Origin: Rugamonas sp045984285
Lineage (GTDB): Bacteria > Pseudomonadota > Gammaproteobacteria > Burkholderiales > Burkholderiaceae_D
Length of the DNA stretch: 64,000 nt
NCBI RefSeq assembly: GCF_045984285.3
Contig: NZ_JBJQIK030000016.1
Span: 1-64,000, forward strand
Direction of reading: 5' to 3'
In this document: positions 16,149-25,077 of the stretch, one piece after another
How the letters are laid out: each line of letters starts with the position of its first letter
Position numbering within the stretch: position 1 is the first letter of the stretch
Notes under the pieces: generated by a model
The model's input: the letters and a program-made list of their open reading frames with translations, nothing else
Databases searched by the model: none
What the model was told of the DNA's origin: nothing
Translations under genes and position numbers: made by a program

Positions 16149-17423
16149 ATGTCCTCATGGATCCGGGCTGCGCTGGCGCTGCTGGCCGCCATCACCACGG
16201 CGGCTTCCGCCGAAACCCTGCTGCTGGCGCCGGAGCGCGTGTGGACGGGCGAAGGCAAGCCGCATACCGGCTGGCTGGTGCTGGTCGCCGACGGCAAGAT
16301 CGAGGCCGCGGGGCCCGCCGCGCAGGTCAGCCCGCCCGCCGGCACGCGCCGCATCGAACTGCCGGGCCGCACCCTGATTCCCGGCCTGATGGACCTGCAC
16401 TCGCACGTGCTGCTGCATCCCTACAATGAAACCAGCTGGGACGACCAGGTACTGAAGGAATCGGTCGAATACCGCGTGCTGCGGGCCGCGCGCCATGCCC
16501 GCGCACAGCTGCAGTCCGGTTTCACCACCTTGCGCGACCTCGGCACCGAAGGCGCCAACTACGCCGACGTCGCCATCAAGCGCGCCATCGAGGAAGGCAT
16601 TACCGAAGGTCCGCGCCTGTTCGTGGCGACACGGGCCATCGTGGCCAGCAGCAGTTACGGCCCGAACGTGCGCGCCTACCGCCCGGATATGGACCTGCCG
16701 GGCGGCGCCCAGGAAGCCACCGGCGTGGACGAGGTGGTGAAAGCGGTGCGCGAACAGTCCTTCCGCGGCGCGGACTGGATCAAGGTCTATTCGGACTACC
16801 GCACCGGTCCCGATAACGCCCCGCACGCCACCTTCACGCAGGAGGAGCTGAATGCGCTGGTGCGCACGGCCCACGAATCCGGCCGCAAGGTGGCCGCCCA
16901 CGCCAGCACGGACGAGGGCATGCGCCGCTCGGTGCTGGCCGGCGTGGACACGATAGAACACGGCTACGGCGGCAGCGAAGCCACCTTCCGCCTGATGGCC
17001 GAGCGCAAGGTCGCCTACTTCCCCACGCTGGCGGCTCCCGAAGCGACCAGTGAATACTTCCAGAAGCATGTACGCGGCGGCACGCCGACACCTTCCATGC
17101 AGGCTGCCGCGCATGCCTTCCAGCTGGCGCGCAAGCTCGGCGTGCAGATCGGCCTTGGCAGCGACGTAGGCGTGTTTGCCCATGGCGAAAGCGCGCGCGA
17201 GGCGGAATGGATGGTGAAGCTGGGCATGACGCCAACCGAGGCGCTGCGCGCCGCCACCGTCGTCAATGCTGCTGTACTGGACCGCGCGGCTTCGCTGGGC
17301 CAGGTCAAGCCCGGCTTCCTGGCCGACCTGGTGGCGGTGGAGGGCGACCCGACGGCCGATATCGGGGCCTTGCGCAAGGTGAGCTTCGTGATGAAAGGCG
17401 GGGTGGTGTTCCGCCAGCCCTGA
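16149..17423 (+). CDS. Secreted amidohydrolase (imidazolonepropionase/prolidase-like)
   Basis: A 424-residue metal-dependent amidohydrolase with a signal peptide (SSWIRAALALLAAITTAASA). Metal ligands are visible as DLHSHV, a carboxylated Lys in DWIKVYSDYR, His in AAHAS and HGYGG, and the late Asp in GLGSDVG. Members of this periplasmic or secreted group cleave Xaa-Pro dipeptides, aryl esters or organophosphates, and the substrate cannot be fixed. The start at MSSWIR is chosen because it begins the signal peptide and follows AAGGGAGATC. Confidence 0.9.
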   Translation: MSSWIRAALALLAAITTAASAETLLLAPERVWTGEGKPHTGWLVLVADGKIEAAGPAAQVSPPAGTRRIELPGRTLIPGLMDLHSHVLLHPYNETSWDDQVLKESVEYRVLRAARHARAQLQSGFTTLRDLGTEGANYADVAIKRAIEEGITEGPRLFVATRAIVASSSYGPNVRAYRPDMDLPGGAQEATGVDEVVKAVREQSFRGADWIKVYSDYRTGPDNAPHATFTQEELNALVRTAHESGRKVAAHASTDEGMRRSVLAGVDTIEHGYGGSEATFRLMAERKVAYFPTLAAPEATSEYFQKHVRGGTPTPSMQAAAHAFQLARKLGVQIGLGSDVGVFAHGESAREAEWMVKLGMTPTEALRAATVVNAAVLDRAASLGQVKPGFLADLVAVEGDPTADIGALRKVSFVMKGGVVFRQP

Positions 17424-17462
17424 GCGGCGGCAGGGCGGCGCGATTCGTGCGAAGATGGGGGC

Positions 17463-18077
17463 ATGGCTACCATCCCGCTCTTCCCGCTGAATACCGTCCT
17501 GTTCCCGGACGGGCGCCTGCCGCTGCAGGTGTTCGAGGTGCGCTATCTCGACATGGTGAAGCGCTGTATCGAAGAGGCGGAGGAATTCGGCGTCGTGCCT
17601 TTGCTGGAGGGCGATGAGGTGCGCAAGCCCGGCCAGCAGGAGGCCATCGGCACCGTCGGCACGCTGGCGCGCATCGTCGAGTGGAGCGCGCCGATGCCGG
17701 GGCTGATGCATATTACCTGCCTGGGCACCCAGCGTTTCCGCCTGCTGTCGGCAGGCCAGACCAAACTTGGGCTATGGGTGGGCGATATCGAGCGCGTGGA
17801 GGACGATATGGCCGTGCCGGTGCCCGGCGAACAGCAGGACGTGGCGAACGCGCTGGGCTCCGTCATCCGCGCCTTGCAGCAGCGCCACGTGGCGCCGGAC
17901 AAAATGCCGCTGCAGCCGCCATACCGCCTGGACGAAAGCGGCTGGGTAGCCAACCGCTGGTGCGAGCTGCTCAACATCGAAACCCCGCAAAAACAGCTGC
18001 TGCTGGCCCAGGACAATCCCGTGCTCCGCCTGGAACTGGTGCAGGACATGCTGGCCGATGCCGGCCTGCTCAGCTGA
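17463..18077 (+). CDS. LON substrate-binding domain protein
   Basis: A 204-residue stand-alone LON N-terminal domain: IPLFPLNTVLFPDGRLPLQVFEVRY is abbreviated here as the family opening IPLFPLNTVLFP plus FEVRYLDM. No AAA+ or protease domain follows. Such proteins may act as adaptors, or as CRBN-like binding modules. It starts 40 bases after the amidohydrolase stop and is probably read from the same transcript. Function is not established for the bacterial stand-alone group. Confidence 0.9.
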   Translation: MATIPLFPLNTVLFPDGRLPLQVFEVRYLDMVKRCIEEAEEFGVVPLLEGDEVRKPGQQEAIGTVGTLARIVEWSAPMPGLMHITCLGTQRFRLLSAGQTKLGLWVGDIERVEDDMAVPVPGEQQDVANALGSVIRALQQRHVAPDKMPLQPPYRLDESGWVANRWCELLNIETPQKQLLLAQDNPVLRLELVQDMLADAGLLS

Positions 18078-18168
18078 CCCTGGCTCCAATTTTCCCGCCA
18101 GCGATGGTTCTGTGCCGGAGCCGGCTGCCGCGCTACACTGGACTTTTCAGCCAGCCCGGAGCCGCGCC

Positions 18169-18795
18169 ATGTACCTGCCACCTGCCTTCGCCGAAGACCG
18201 CCTTGAGGTCAAGCACGGACTGATCCGCGCTTATCCGCTCGGTGCGCTGATCGTGCATAGCGGCGCGGGCCTGAGTGCGGACAATATTCCCTTCATGCTG
18301 TACGAGGATGGCGAACATGGCACCTTGCGTGCCCACGTGGCGCGCGCCAATCCCGTATGGCAGCTGCTGGCGCAGGGCGCCGCCTTCATGCTGCAGTTCC
18401 AGGGCCCGGAGGCCTATATCAGCCCGAGCTGGTATGCGGCCAAGCAGGCCGACCACAAGGTGGTGCCGACCTGGAACTACGCCGTGGTACAGGTGCGCGG
18501 CACGGCAACGGTGCACAGCGACGCCGCCTGGCTGCGCCGCCTGCTGGATGACCTGACGGCCTTCCATGAAAAGGAACTGCCGCAGCCCTGGGCGCCATCG
18601 GACGCGCCGCCCGAATACATCGCCACGCTCTCGAAAGCCATCGTCGGCATCGAAATCCGGATCAGCGAGATCACCGGAAAATGGAAGGTCAGCCAGAACC
18701 GCCCGGCGGCCGACCAGAAGCTGGTGGTGCAGGGACTGGAAGGCCGCGCCGACGATATGGCGGCGCTGGTGGGGGCCCGTATCAAGCCGGAGTAA
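18169..18795 (+). CDS. PaiB-type FMN-binding regulator
   Basis: A 208-residue FMN-binding split-barrel protein of the PaiB family (negative transcriptional regulator in Bacillus, with HMOX-like relatives). Seen: the opening MYLPPAFAEDR, SPSWYAAKQADHKVVPTWNY (positions about 84-103), a VVQVRGTATVHSD strand, and the KAIVGIEI/KWKVSQNRP end. The start is set by the MYLPPAF family opening. A TACACT hexamer lies about 30 bases before the ATG. It converges on the EamA transporter gene with a 14-base overlap. Confidence 0.9.
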   Translation: MYLPPAFAEDRLEVKHGLIRAYPLGALIVHSGAGLSADNIPFMLYEDGEHGTLRAHVARANPVWQLLAQGAAFMLQFQGPEAYISPSWYAAKQADHKVVPTWNYAVVQVRGTATVHSDAAWLRRLLDDLTAFHEKELPQPWAPSDAPPEYIATLSKAIVGIEIRISEITGKWKVSQNRPAADQKLVVQGLEGRADDMAALVGARIKPE

Positions 18796-19735
18796 GTTCG
18801 TCTTCCAGTGCGTGCACCCGCACCGACCAGGCCACGCCCGTAACCAGCAGCACAATCGCGGCCCATTCCAGCGGCCGTGGCCAGGCCTGCTTGTAGACGA
18901 AACCGTACAGCAGCGCAAACAGCGTTTCGAACAGGATAAGCTGGCCGGACAGCGTGACAGGCACGCGCCGGCTGGCGATATTCCACAGCTGGTTGCCGAT
19001 GACCGACGCGCACAGCGCGAGCAGCACGTTCACGGTCCAGAACAGGCCCCAGTCACGGCCGCTGGCGGCGCCCGCCGTCCCGGTGATGTCCGCATGCCAG
19101 ACGGCGAAGGCCGCGCCGCCGATCAGCAGGGCGATCACGCCGGTGGACAGGCCATACAGCGCCGACCATTCGGCGCTGGAGAAATGGGGATTGCGTTTCA
19201 GGTAGCGCGCATTGTCCACCGCATACCAGCTCCAGCACAGCAGGGCGCCGGTGGCGCACAGCACGCCCACCAGCGTCATGCCCAGCGGCTTGCCGCTGCC
19301 CGCCGCGTGCATGAAGGTGTCGATATTGATGCAGGCGATGCCTGCGCCGACCACCAGCAGCGGCAGGGCCAGCTGGCGCAGCGGGACGGAGCCGTGGTCC
19401 TTGTGGCCCATCAGCGTGACTACGATGGGCAGCACGCCGATGATCAGCGAAGTGGGCGCCACGCCCGCCAGCTTCACACCGAGCACCAGCAGCATGTAAT
19501 AGACGATGTTCCCGGCCAGCGCATGGCGCAGCATGGCGGCGAAGTCGCTGCGTTCAAGGCGGCGCAGCAGGCCGCCGAGGCGCGGCGCCATCAGTCCCAG
19601 CGCCATGGCGCCATAGGCCGTGTAGCGGCCCACCGCCAGTTCCACCGGCGAGAAGGCCGACAGCCACTCCGGCGCGATAAACACCATGCCCCACATTGCG
19701 CCGGCCGCCAGGCCGCACAGCACTCCATTCCACAT
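18782..19735 (-). CDS. EamA/DMT-family transporter
   Basis: A 317-residue inner-membrane protein with about ten helices in two EamA repeats, the drug/metabolite transporter fold. The opening WNGVLCGLAAGAMWGMVF and the later LFETLFALLYGF segment are typical. Members export amino acids or other metabolites; the substrate is unknown. The start is chosen at MWNGVL, with AGGAAAG upstream; an open frame continues far upstream but is antisense to the esterase-like gene. Its promoter shares an 84-base spacer with that divergent gene. Confidence 0.88.
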   Translation of the reverse strand: MWNGVLCGLAAGAMWGMVFIAPEWLSAFSPVELAVGRYTAYGAMALGLMAPRLGGLLRRLERSDFAAMLRHALAGNIVYYMLLVLGVKLAGVAPTSLIIGVLPIVVTLMGHKDHGSVPLRQLALPLLVVGAGIACINIDTFMHAAGSGKPLGMTLVGVLCATGALLCWSWYAVDNARYLKRNPHFSSAEWSALYGLSTGVIALLIGGAAFAVWHADITGTAGAASGRDWGLFWTVNVLLALCASVIGNQLWNIASRRVPVTLSGQLILFETLFALLYGFVYKQAWPRPLEWAAIVLLVTGVAWSVRVHALEDELTPA

Positions 19736-19819
19736 CGACGTCTTTCCTATGATTAAGCTGCGACAGTGTCGCACGGCTTGCGCTATGGTGTCATCAATGG
19801 ATTTTACGGAGGGTGTCCC

Positions 19820-21160
19820 ATGGCGGACCAGGCCATCATCAGCGCGCTGCGGCGCGAGGCGCAGCCCCTGGCGGCTGGCGAAGAATTCGATTCCCTGCTG
19901 GAGCACATCGGCGACGCATCCATCGTGCTGCTGGGCGAGGCCACCCACGGCACGCGCGAGTTCTACCAGCTGCGCGCGGAAATCAGCAAGCGGCTCATCG
20001 TGGAAAAGGGCTTCGATGCGATTGCCGTGGAAGCCGACTGGCCCGATGCGCTGCGCGTAAGCTGCTTCGTGCAGCATGGCGGCAGCGACATGACGGCGGA
20101 GCAGGCGCTGTCCGGCTTCAAACGCTTTCCGCAATGGATGTGGCGCAACCACGAGATCGTGGAGCTGGTGAACTGGCTGCGCGCGCACAACACGCATGTG
20201 GCCAGTGCGGCGCGCCGTATCGGCTTCTATGGCCTGGATCTATACAGCCTGCAGGCATCCATGCATGCGGTGGTGGCGTATCTGGACAAGGCCGATCCGC
20301 AGGCCGCGCAGCGTGCGCGCGAGCGCTACGCCTGCATCGACCACATGGCCGAAGATCCGCAGCGCTATGGCTACGCCACCACCTTCGGCATGAAGGAGGA
20401 CTGCGAGCAGGAAGTGCTGCGGCAGTTGCTGGAACTTTCGCGCCAGGCGGCCGAGTATGCCGAAGCAAGCGGCGGCACGGTGCCGGACGAACTGTTTTAT
20501 GCCGAGCAGAACGCGCGCGTGGCGCGCAATGCCGAAATCTACTACCGCGCCATGTTCCAGGGGCGCGACGAGTCCTGGAATGTACGCGACTCGCATATGG
20601 CGGAAACGCTGGAGGCATTGCGCGAGCATATCGGCCAGCGCACGGCGCGTCCGGCCAAGGTGGTGGTGTGGGCCCACAACTCCCACCTGGGGGACTGCCG
20701 CGCCACCGAGATGGGCGAGCACGGCCAGCTCAACCTGGGGCAACTGGTGCGCGAACGCTACCGCCCGGAAGATACCTTCCTGCTCGGTTTCACCACGCAC
20801 ACCGGCACGGTGACGGCGGCCACGGAATGGGACGGCCCGGCGGAACTCAAGCGCATCGTGCCCTCACGCCAGGGCAGCCTGGAACGGCTGCTGCATGAAG
20901 TGGGCATCCCGCGCTTCCTGCTGCCGGTCCGCGGCCGGCAAAGCGTGCTGGCGCAGCTGCACGAGCGCTACCTGGAACGCGCCATCGGCGTGATCTACCG
21001 GCCGGATACGGAGCGCATGAGCCACTACTTCCACGCCGATGCGGCGCGCCAGTTCGATGCACTGATCCACGTGGACACCAGCACGGCGCTGCAGCCGCTG
21101 GAACGTTCAGCCCTGTGGCCGCAGGATGAAGTGCCCGAGACTTACCCCAGCGGCCTGTAA
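19820..21160 (+). CDS. Erythromycin esterase family protein
   Basis: A 446-residue member of the EreA/EreB-like superfamily. Seen: LLGEATHGTREFYQLRAEI (near residues 39-57, holding the catalytic-base His), AVEADWPDALR, and the later VVWAHNSHLGD. True Ere enzymes open the macrolide lactone, but most chromosomal relatives, many tied to phosphoribosyltransferase domains, have no shown drug activity. Macrolide resistance should therefore not be assumed. The start at MADQAII has GGAGG seven bases before it. Its 3' end overlaps the DUF1294 gene on the other strand by 54 bases. Confidence 0.88.
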   Translation: MADQAIISALRREAQPLAAGEEFDSLLEHIGDASIVLLGEATHGTREFYQLRAEISKRLIVEKGFDAIAVEADWPDALRVSCFVQHGGSDMTAEQALSGFKRFPQWMWRNHEIVELVNWLRAHNTHVASAARRIGFYGLDLYSLQASMHAVVAYLDKADPQAAQRARERYACIDHMAEDPQRYGYATTFGMKEDCEQEVLRQLLELSRQAAEYAEASGGTVPDELFYAEQNARVARNAEIYYRAMFQGRDESWNVRDSHMAETLEALREHIGQRTARPAKVVVWAHNSHLGDCRATEMGEHGQLNLGQLVRERYRPEDTFLLGFTTHTGTVTAATEWDGPAELKRIVPSRQGSLERLLHEVGIPRFLLPVRGRQSVLAQLHERYLERAIGVIYRPDTERMSHYFHADAARQFDALIHVDTSTALQPLERSALWPQDEVPETYPSGL

Positions 21161-21427
21161 GCACCACAGCAGGGCCGCCAGCAGCGCGAGGTTCAGCGCC
21201 ACGGTGGCCCAGAACTTCAGGCGGAACGAGGTTTTGATGGATTTGTGGCGCAGCCATTGCTGCGCAAGCAGGCCGCCCGGCCAGCCGCAGGCCAGTCCAA
21301 GCAGCAGGAGCGTGCGCTCCGGGGTGCGGCGCCGGCCCTTGCGGGCGGCGGATTTGTCGATCGCGTAAGCGAAGAAGCAGATGACGCTTGCCGTCCCGTA
21401 GACGGCAAGGAGGGCGGCGAGGATCAG
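21107..21427 (-). CDS. DUF1294 small membrane protein with CTG start
   Basis: A 106-residue protein found by reading the minus strand downstream of trpS. After an N-terminal helix (LAALLAVYGTASVICFFAYA) it has the diagnostic KSAARKGRRRTPERTLL, then GWPGGLLAQQWLRHKSIK and SFRLKFWATVALN, ending in a second helix. An in-frame TGA lies 12 codons upstream of the region's start and no ATG, GTG or TTG exists before the first helix. The best start is CTG at 21427-21425, which overlaps the trpS stop as CTGA. Expression by termination-reinitiation is inferred. Family call is firm, start uncertain. Confidence 0.8.
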   Translation of the reverse strand: MILAALLAVYGTASVICFFAYAIDKSAARKGRRRTPERTLLLLGLACGWPGGLLAQQWLRHKSIKTSFRLKFWATVALNLALLAALLWCLQAAGVSLGHFILRPQG

Positions 21428-22443
21428 AAGTAGCTCAGGCCGAGGGCGGCCTTCACTTCATCCGCGGTGCGGGCCGCCACCTCGCGCGCCCGCGCGGTGC
21501 CATCCTTCAGCAGCTGCATCACGTAGCCCTTGTCCTTCGCGTATTCCTCGCGGCGGGCGCGGATCGGCGCCAGCATTTCCTGCAGCACGCCTTCCAGGCG
21601 TTTCTTGACGACGGTATCGCCCAGTCCGCCGCGCACATAATGCGCTTTCATCTCTTCCAGCGAGGCCTTGTCGGTGTCGAATGCGTCAAGGTAGATGAAA
21701 GCCACATTGCCTTCCAGGTGGCCGGGATCCTGCACACGCAGGTGCAGCGGGTCGGTGTAGACTTTCTTCACGGCGGCGGTGATTTCGTCGGCCGAGGCGC
21801 CGAGGTTAATGGTGTTGCCCAGCGACTTGCTCATCTTGGCCTTGCCGTCGGTGCCTGGCAGGCGGCCGATTTCCGGCACCAGGGCGCGGCATTCCACCAG
21901 GATGTCGCGGTTGGCGATGCGGTTGAAGCGGCGCACGATCTCGTTGGTCTGCTCGATCATCGGGATCTGGTCTTCGCCCACCGGCACGATGGAGGCCTTG
22001 AAGGCCGAGATATCGGCGGCCTGGGACGCGGGGTAGGTAAGGAAGCCAGCCGGAATATCGCGCTCGAAGCCGCGCAGCTGGATTTCAGCCTTCACCGTCG
22101 GATTGCGCTCCAGTCGCGCCACCGTCACCATATTCAGGTAATAGAAAGTCAATTCCGCCAGCTCCGGGATCTGGGACTGGATCAGGATGGTGGATTTGGC
22201 CGGGTCGATGCCGACTGCGAGGTAATCCAGGGCAACTTCAACAACATTGCGGTGGACTTTCTCGGTGTCGTCCATATTGTCGGTCAGCGCCTGCGAGTCG
22301 GCCAGCATGATGAACTGCTTGTATTCATGCTGATAAGCAACACGATTGCGCAAACTGCCGACGAAATGGCCAAGGTGCAGCGGACCGGTAGGACGGTCGC
22401 CGGTCAGGATGACGGCAGGGGAGGACGACGGGGACTGGCTCAT
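21424..22443 (-). CDS. trpS: Tryptophanyl-tRNA synthetase
   Basis: A 339-residue class I aminoacyl-tRNA synthetase that charges tRNA-Trp. Signature motifs are PTGPLHLGH (HIGH equivalent, about residues 17-25) and KMSKS (at AKMSKSLGN). The KMSKS copy is perfect. The start at MSQSPSS is chosen because it follows AGGAATTC and begins at the normal distance from HLGH; an open extension of 34 residues upstream has no family similarity. The stop overlaps the CTG start of the DUF1294 gene. Confidence 0.96.
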   Translation of the reverse strand: MSQSPSSSPAVILTGDRPTGPLHLGHFVGSLRNRVAYQHEYKQFIMLADSQALTDNMDDTEKVHRNVVEVALDYLAVGIDPAKSTILIQSQIPELAELTFYYLNMVTVARLERNPTVKAEIQLRGFERDIPAGFLTYPASQAADISAFKASIVPVGEDQIPMIEQTNEIVRRFNRIANRDILVECRALVPEIGRLPGTDGKAKMSKSLGNTINLGASADEITAAVKKVYTDPLHLRVQDPGHLEGNVAFIYLDAFDTDKASLEEMKAHYVRGGLGDTVVKKRLEGVLQEMLAPIRARREEYAKDKGYVMQLLKDGTARAREVAARTADEVKAALGLSYF

Positions 22444-22518
22444 GAGAATTCCTGGATGACAGCAAAGAGGCGGCGGTATGGTTGCAGTTTGCTGCCTTGC
22501 TGTCAAGTTTTGCCCCCG

Positions 22519-22555
22519 CTGTCCCACCTTGGGGTCAGGCCCCACGGTGGGACAG
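22519..22555. repeat. Perfect-arm hairpin sharing the GGGGTCAGG core
   Basis: CTGTCCCACC (22519-22528) pairs fully with GGTGGGACAG (22546-22555), and inner TGGGG pairs with CCCCA around a TCAGG loop; one T/C mismatch separates the two stems. The sequence CACCTTGGGGTCAGGC is common to this hairpin and the one at 387-418. It lies just past the stop codon of the secreted repeat protein and 76 bases before trpS on the same strand, so it may terminate the former. Confidence 0.7.
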
Positions 22556-22562
22556 TGCCGCT

Positions 22563-23009
22563 TTAGCGGCGGTTCGGATTGTTCGGCGCGTCGTCGTAGC
22601 GGTTCGGCACGCCGTCGTTGTCGCGGTCGCGATCCATACGGTTGGGCACGCCGTCATTGTCGCGGTCGCGGTCGTAGCGGTTCGGGATGCCGTCGCGGTC
22701 ACGGTCGCCACGGCGCCATTCGCCGCGCTGGAATTCCCAGCGGCCGTCCCTTTCCATCCACACCGGTTCGCTCCACGCATAGCCGGCGCGGGCTTTCACA
22801 TACTTGCCCTTGATCCACACGTAGCGGTGGCCGTTCCAGTTCCAGTAGCCCGGCGTCCACACATAGCCGCGGCGGGCAGGCGGGATGTTTTCATGGCGCG
22901 GCTGCGGCGGCGCGGTGCGCACCACGATAACATCGGCGCTGGCGATCATAGGCACAGCCATCGAGCCCACAGAACCGGCAATCATTGCAGCGATCAACAG
23001 TTTTTTCAT
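22563..23009 (-). CDS. Secreted YXWXPGYW protein with type-3-like Asp repeats
   Basis: A 148-residue exported protein: signal peptide (ends near residue 25), a central RRGYVWTPGYWNWNGHRYVW motif of the WxxGxW/BcpO group, and a C-terminal tail of three near-identical units, DRDRDGIPNRYD, DRDNDGVPNRMD and DRDNDGVPNRYD. The spacing of Asp residues matches thrombospondin type 3 / OmpA-like calcium-binding repeats. A longer paralogue is encoded at 34682-35209. Likely an envelope protein that binds Ca2+ (inference). CTCCTTCG reverse-complements to a good AAGGAG site. Confidence 0.82.
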   Translation of the reverse strand: MKKLLIAAMIAGSVGSMAVPMIASADVIVVRTAPPQPRHENIPPARRGYVWTPGYWNWNGHRYVWIKGKYVKARAGYAWSEPVWMERDGRWEFQRGEWRRGDRDRDGIPNRYDRDRDNDGVPNRMDRDRDNDGVPNRYDDAPNNPNRR

Positions 23010-23058
23010 GATGTGTACTCCTTCGTTCTGATGTGTGAGCTCATTATTGCCGAGACCC

Positions 23059-23100
23059 CTTGTAAGGAATGTGCGCGCACGCTCTTAGCTTGTAAGGAAT
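23059..23100. promoter_or_regulatory. Direct repeats around a GTGCGCGCAC palindrome
   Basis: CTTGTAAGGAAT occurs twice exactly (23059-23070 and 23089-23100), 30 bases apart centre to centre, three helical turns. Between them is the palindrome GTGCGCGCAC (23071-23080). The site lies in the 157-base divergent spacer between the secreted repeat protein and the CocE hydrolase. It looks like a tandem response-regulator site, but the protein is unknown. Confidence 0.5.
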
Positions 23101-23166
23101 TGTTCCGTTGCTCCGGAGACATCATCGGAGTAGACTGGGCGGATTGACCAAACCGGAGAACACCCC

Positions 23167-25077
23167 ATGCGCTTGCGGCTTGCATTGTTGACTTGCCTGA
23201 TCAGTACTTCTGTTTTTGCCCAGACGGCACCGATGGCGCCCGATATTCCGTCGGAGCGCTTCGTGGCGCCCACCGAAGACGCCGACTACATCAAACGCGT
23301 GGTGATGGTGCCGATGCGCGACGGGGTCAAGCTGTACACCGTGATCGTGATTCCGAAAGGCGCCAGCAAGGCGCCCATGCTGCTGACCCGCACGCCCTAT
23401 AATGCGGCAGGCCGTGCGAGCCGTGCCGTCAGCCCCAGCATGCTGGCCATGCTGCCGCAGGGCGACGAAACCTTTGTACAGGAAGGCTACATCCGCGTGT
23501 TCCAGGACGTGCGCGGCAAATACGGTTCCGAAGGCGACTATGTGATGACGCGCCCCTTGCGCGGCCCGCTGAACGGCACGAAAACCGATCATGCCACCGA
23601 TGCCTGGGACACCATTGACTGGCTGGTGAAGAACGTACCGGAATCGAACGGCAAGGTAGGCATGCTCGGTTCCTCCTACGAAGGCTTTACCGTGCTGATG
23701 GCGCTTGCCGACCCGCATCCGGCGCTCAAAGCGGCGGTCCCAATGAGCCCGATGGTGGATGGCTGGCGCGGCGATGACTGGTTCCATAACGGCGCCTTCC
23801 GCGTCAACACGCTGGCCTACATCGCCAGCCAGACCACGGTGAAAGGCCGCGGCGAAGCCATGGCCACCGGCTGGTATGACGATTACGACGGCATCCTGCG
23901 CCAGGGGGCGGTGGCCAGCTACGCGCGCCGCTTCGGCCTCGACAAGCTGAATTTCACGAAGAAGCTGTTCGAGCATCCCGCCTACGACAGCTACTGGCAG
24001 GAACAGGCGCTGGACCGCCTGCTCGCCAAACGCAAGCCGACGGTGCCGACCATGACGGTGGTCGGCCAGTGGGACCAGGAGGATATCTACGGCGCCTACG
24101 CCGTCTACTCGGCGCTGGAGCCGATGGACAAGGACAACAAGCTGAATTACCTGGTGGTTGGCCCGTGGCGGCATAGCGGCGTAAATTACGACGGCTACAG
24201 CCTCGGCGACCTGAAGTTCGAAGGCGACACGGCCCTGCAGTTCCGCCGCGATACCATGCAGCCTTTCCTGAACCAGTACCTGAAAGACGATGCGCCGGTG
24301 GCGGACACGCCGCCGGTGCTGTTCTACCAGTCCGGCAGCAACCGCTGGCAGAAACTGAAGCAGTGGCCGCTGGCCTGCGCGTCCGGCTGCCCCGCGGCAT
24401 CGAAAGCGGTATACCTGAAAGACGGCTTCAAGCTCGATTTCACCGCGCAGAAGGGCGGCGAGGAATTTGACGAATACGTTTCCGATCCGGCCAAGCCGGT
24501 GCCCTTCGTACCGCGCCCGGTGCGCATGGGGGATCCCGAAGTGTGGCGCCCATGGCTGGTGAAGGACCAGCGCTTCGTGTCCGACCGTCCGGATGTGCTG
24601 AGCTATGTGAGCGAACCGCTGAAGGCGCCGCTCACGCTGTCCGGCGCACCGCAGGTCAAGCTGTTCGCGTCCACCACCGGCAGCGACGCCGACTGGGTGG
24701 TGAAGGTGATCGACGTCTATCCGGACCAGGTGCCGGGCCAGCCGGAAATGGGCGGCTTCCAGCTGCCGCTGTCGATGGACATCTTCCGCGGCCGCTACCG
24801 CAACAGCATGGAGAAACCGGAAGCGGCCACGCCGGGCAAGGTGGAGCAGTACAGCTTCGCGCTGCCCAACGTGAACCACGTGATCAAGGCCGGCCACCGG
24901 GTGATGATCCAGATCCAGTCCAGCTGGTTCCCGCTGTACGACCGCAATCCGCAGAGCTGGGTGCCGAACATCTTCTACGCCAAGCCCGCGGACTACCGCA
25001 AAGCCACCCACCGCATCTACCATTCCGGCGCGCACAGCAGCTCGGTGGAACTGCCGATCGTTCCTACTGCACGGTGA
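23167..25077 (+). CDS. CocE/NonD-family secreted serine hydrolase
   Basis: A 636-residue alpha/beta hydrolase of the cocaine esterase / X-Pro dipeptidyl-peptidase group with a signal peptide (ends at VFAQ, about residue 19). The nucleophile is Ser170 in GMLGSSYEGF. GQWDQED and PWRHSG hold the acid and His. A C-terminal galactose-binding-like beta-jelly roll occupies the last ~230 residues (SEPLKAPLTLSGAPQVK onward). Known members act as dipeptidyl peptidases, cephalosporin acylases or esterases, and the substrate is open. It converges on the AraC gene with a 14-base overlap. Confidence 0.92.
   Translation: MRLRLALLTCLISTSVFAQTAPMAPDIPSERFVAPTEDADYIKRVVMVPMRDGVKLYTVIVIPKGASKAPMLLTRTPYNAAGRASRAVSPSMLAMLPQGDETFVQEGYIRVFQDVRGKYGSEGDYVMTRPLRGPLNGTKTDHATDAWDTIDWLVKNVPESNGKVGMLGSSYEGFTVLMALADPHPALKAAVPMSPMVDGWRGDDWFHNGAFRVNTLAYIASQTTVKGRGEAMATGWYDDYDGILRQGAVASYARRFGLDKLNFTKKLFEHPAYDSYWQEQALDRLLAKRKPTVPTMTVVGQWDQEDIYGAYAVYSALEPMDKDNKLNYLVVGPWRHSGVNYDGYSLGDLKFEGDTALQFRRDTMQPFLNQYLKDDAPVADTPPVLFYQSGSNRWQKLKQWPLACASGCPAASKAVYLKDGFKLDFTAQKGGEEFDEYVSDPAKPVPFVPRPVRMGDPEVWRPWLVKDQRFVSDRPDVLSYVSEPLKAPLTLSGAPQVKLFASTTGSDADWVVKVIDVYPDQVPGQPEMGGFQLPLSMDIFRGRYRNSMEKPEAATPGKVEQYSFALPNVNHVIKAGHRVMIQIQSSWFPLYDRNPQSWVPNIFYAKPADYRKATHRIYHSGAHSSSVELPIVPTAR

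Noticed and set aside
18782..20197. A 471-codon version of the EamA transporter
   Set aside because: The extra 154 residues are antisense to the esterase-like gene and have no membrane helix; the start with AGGAAAG at 19735 fits the family.
19820..21160. Macrolide resistance gene
   Set aside because: Only family-level similarity to Ere enzymes; most chromosomal relatives have no drug activity, and no mobile element is near.
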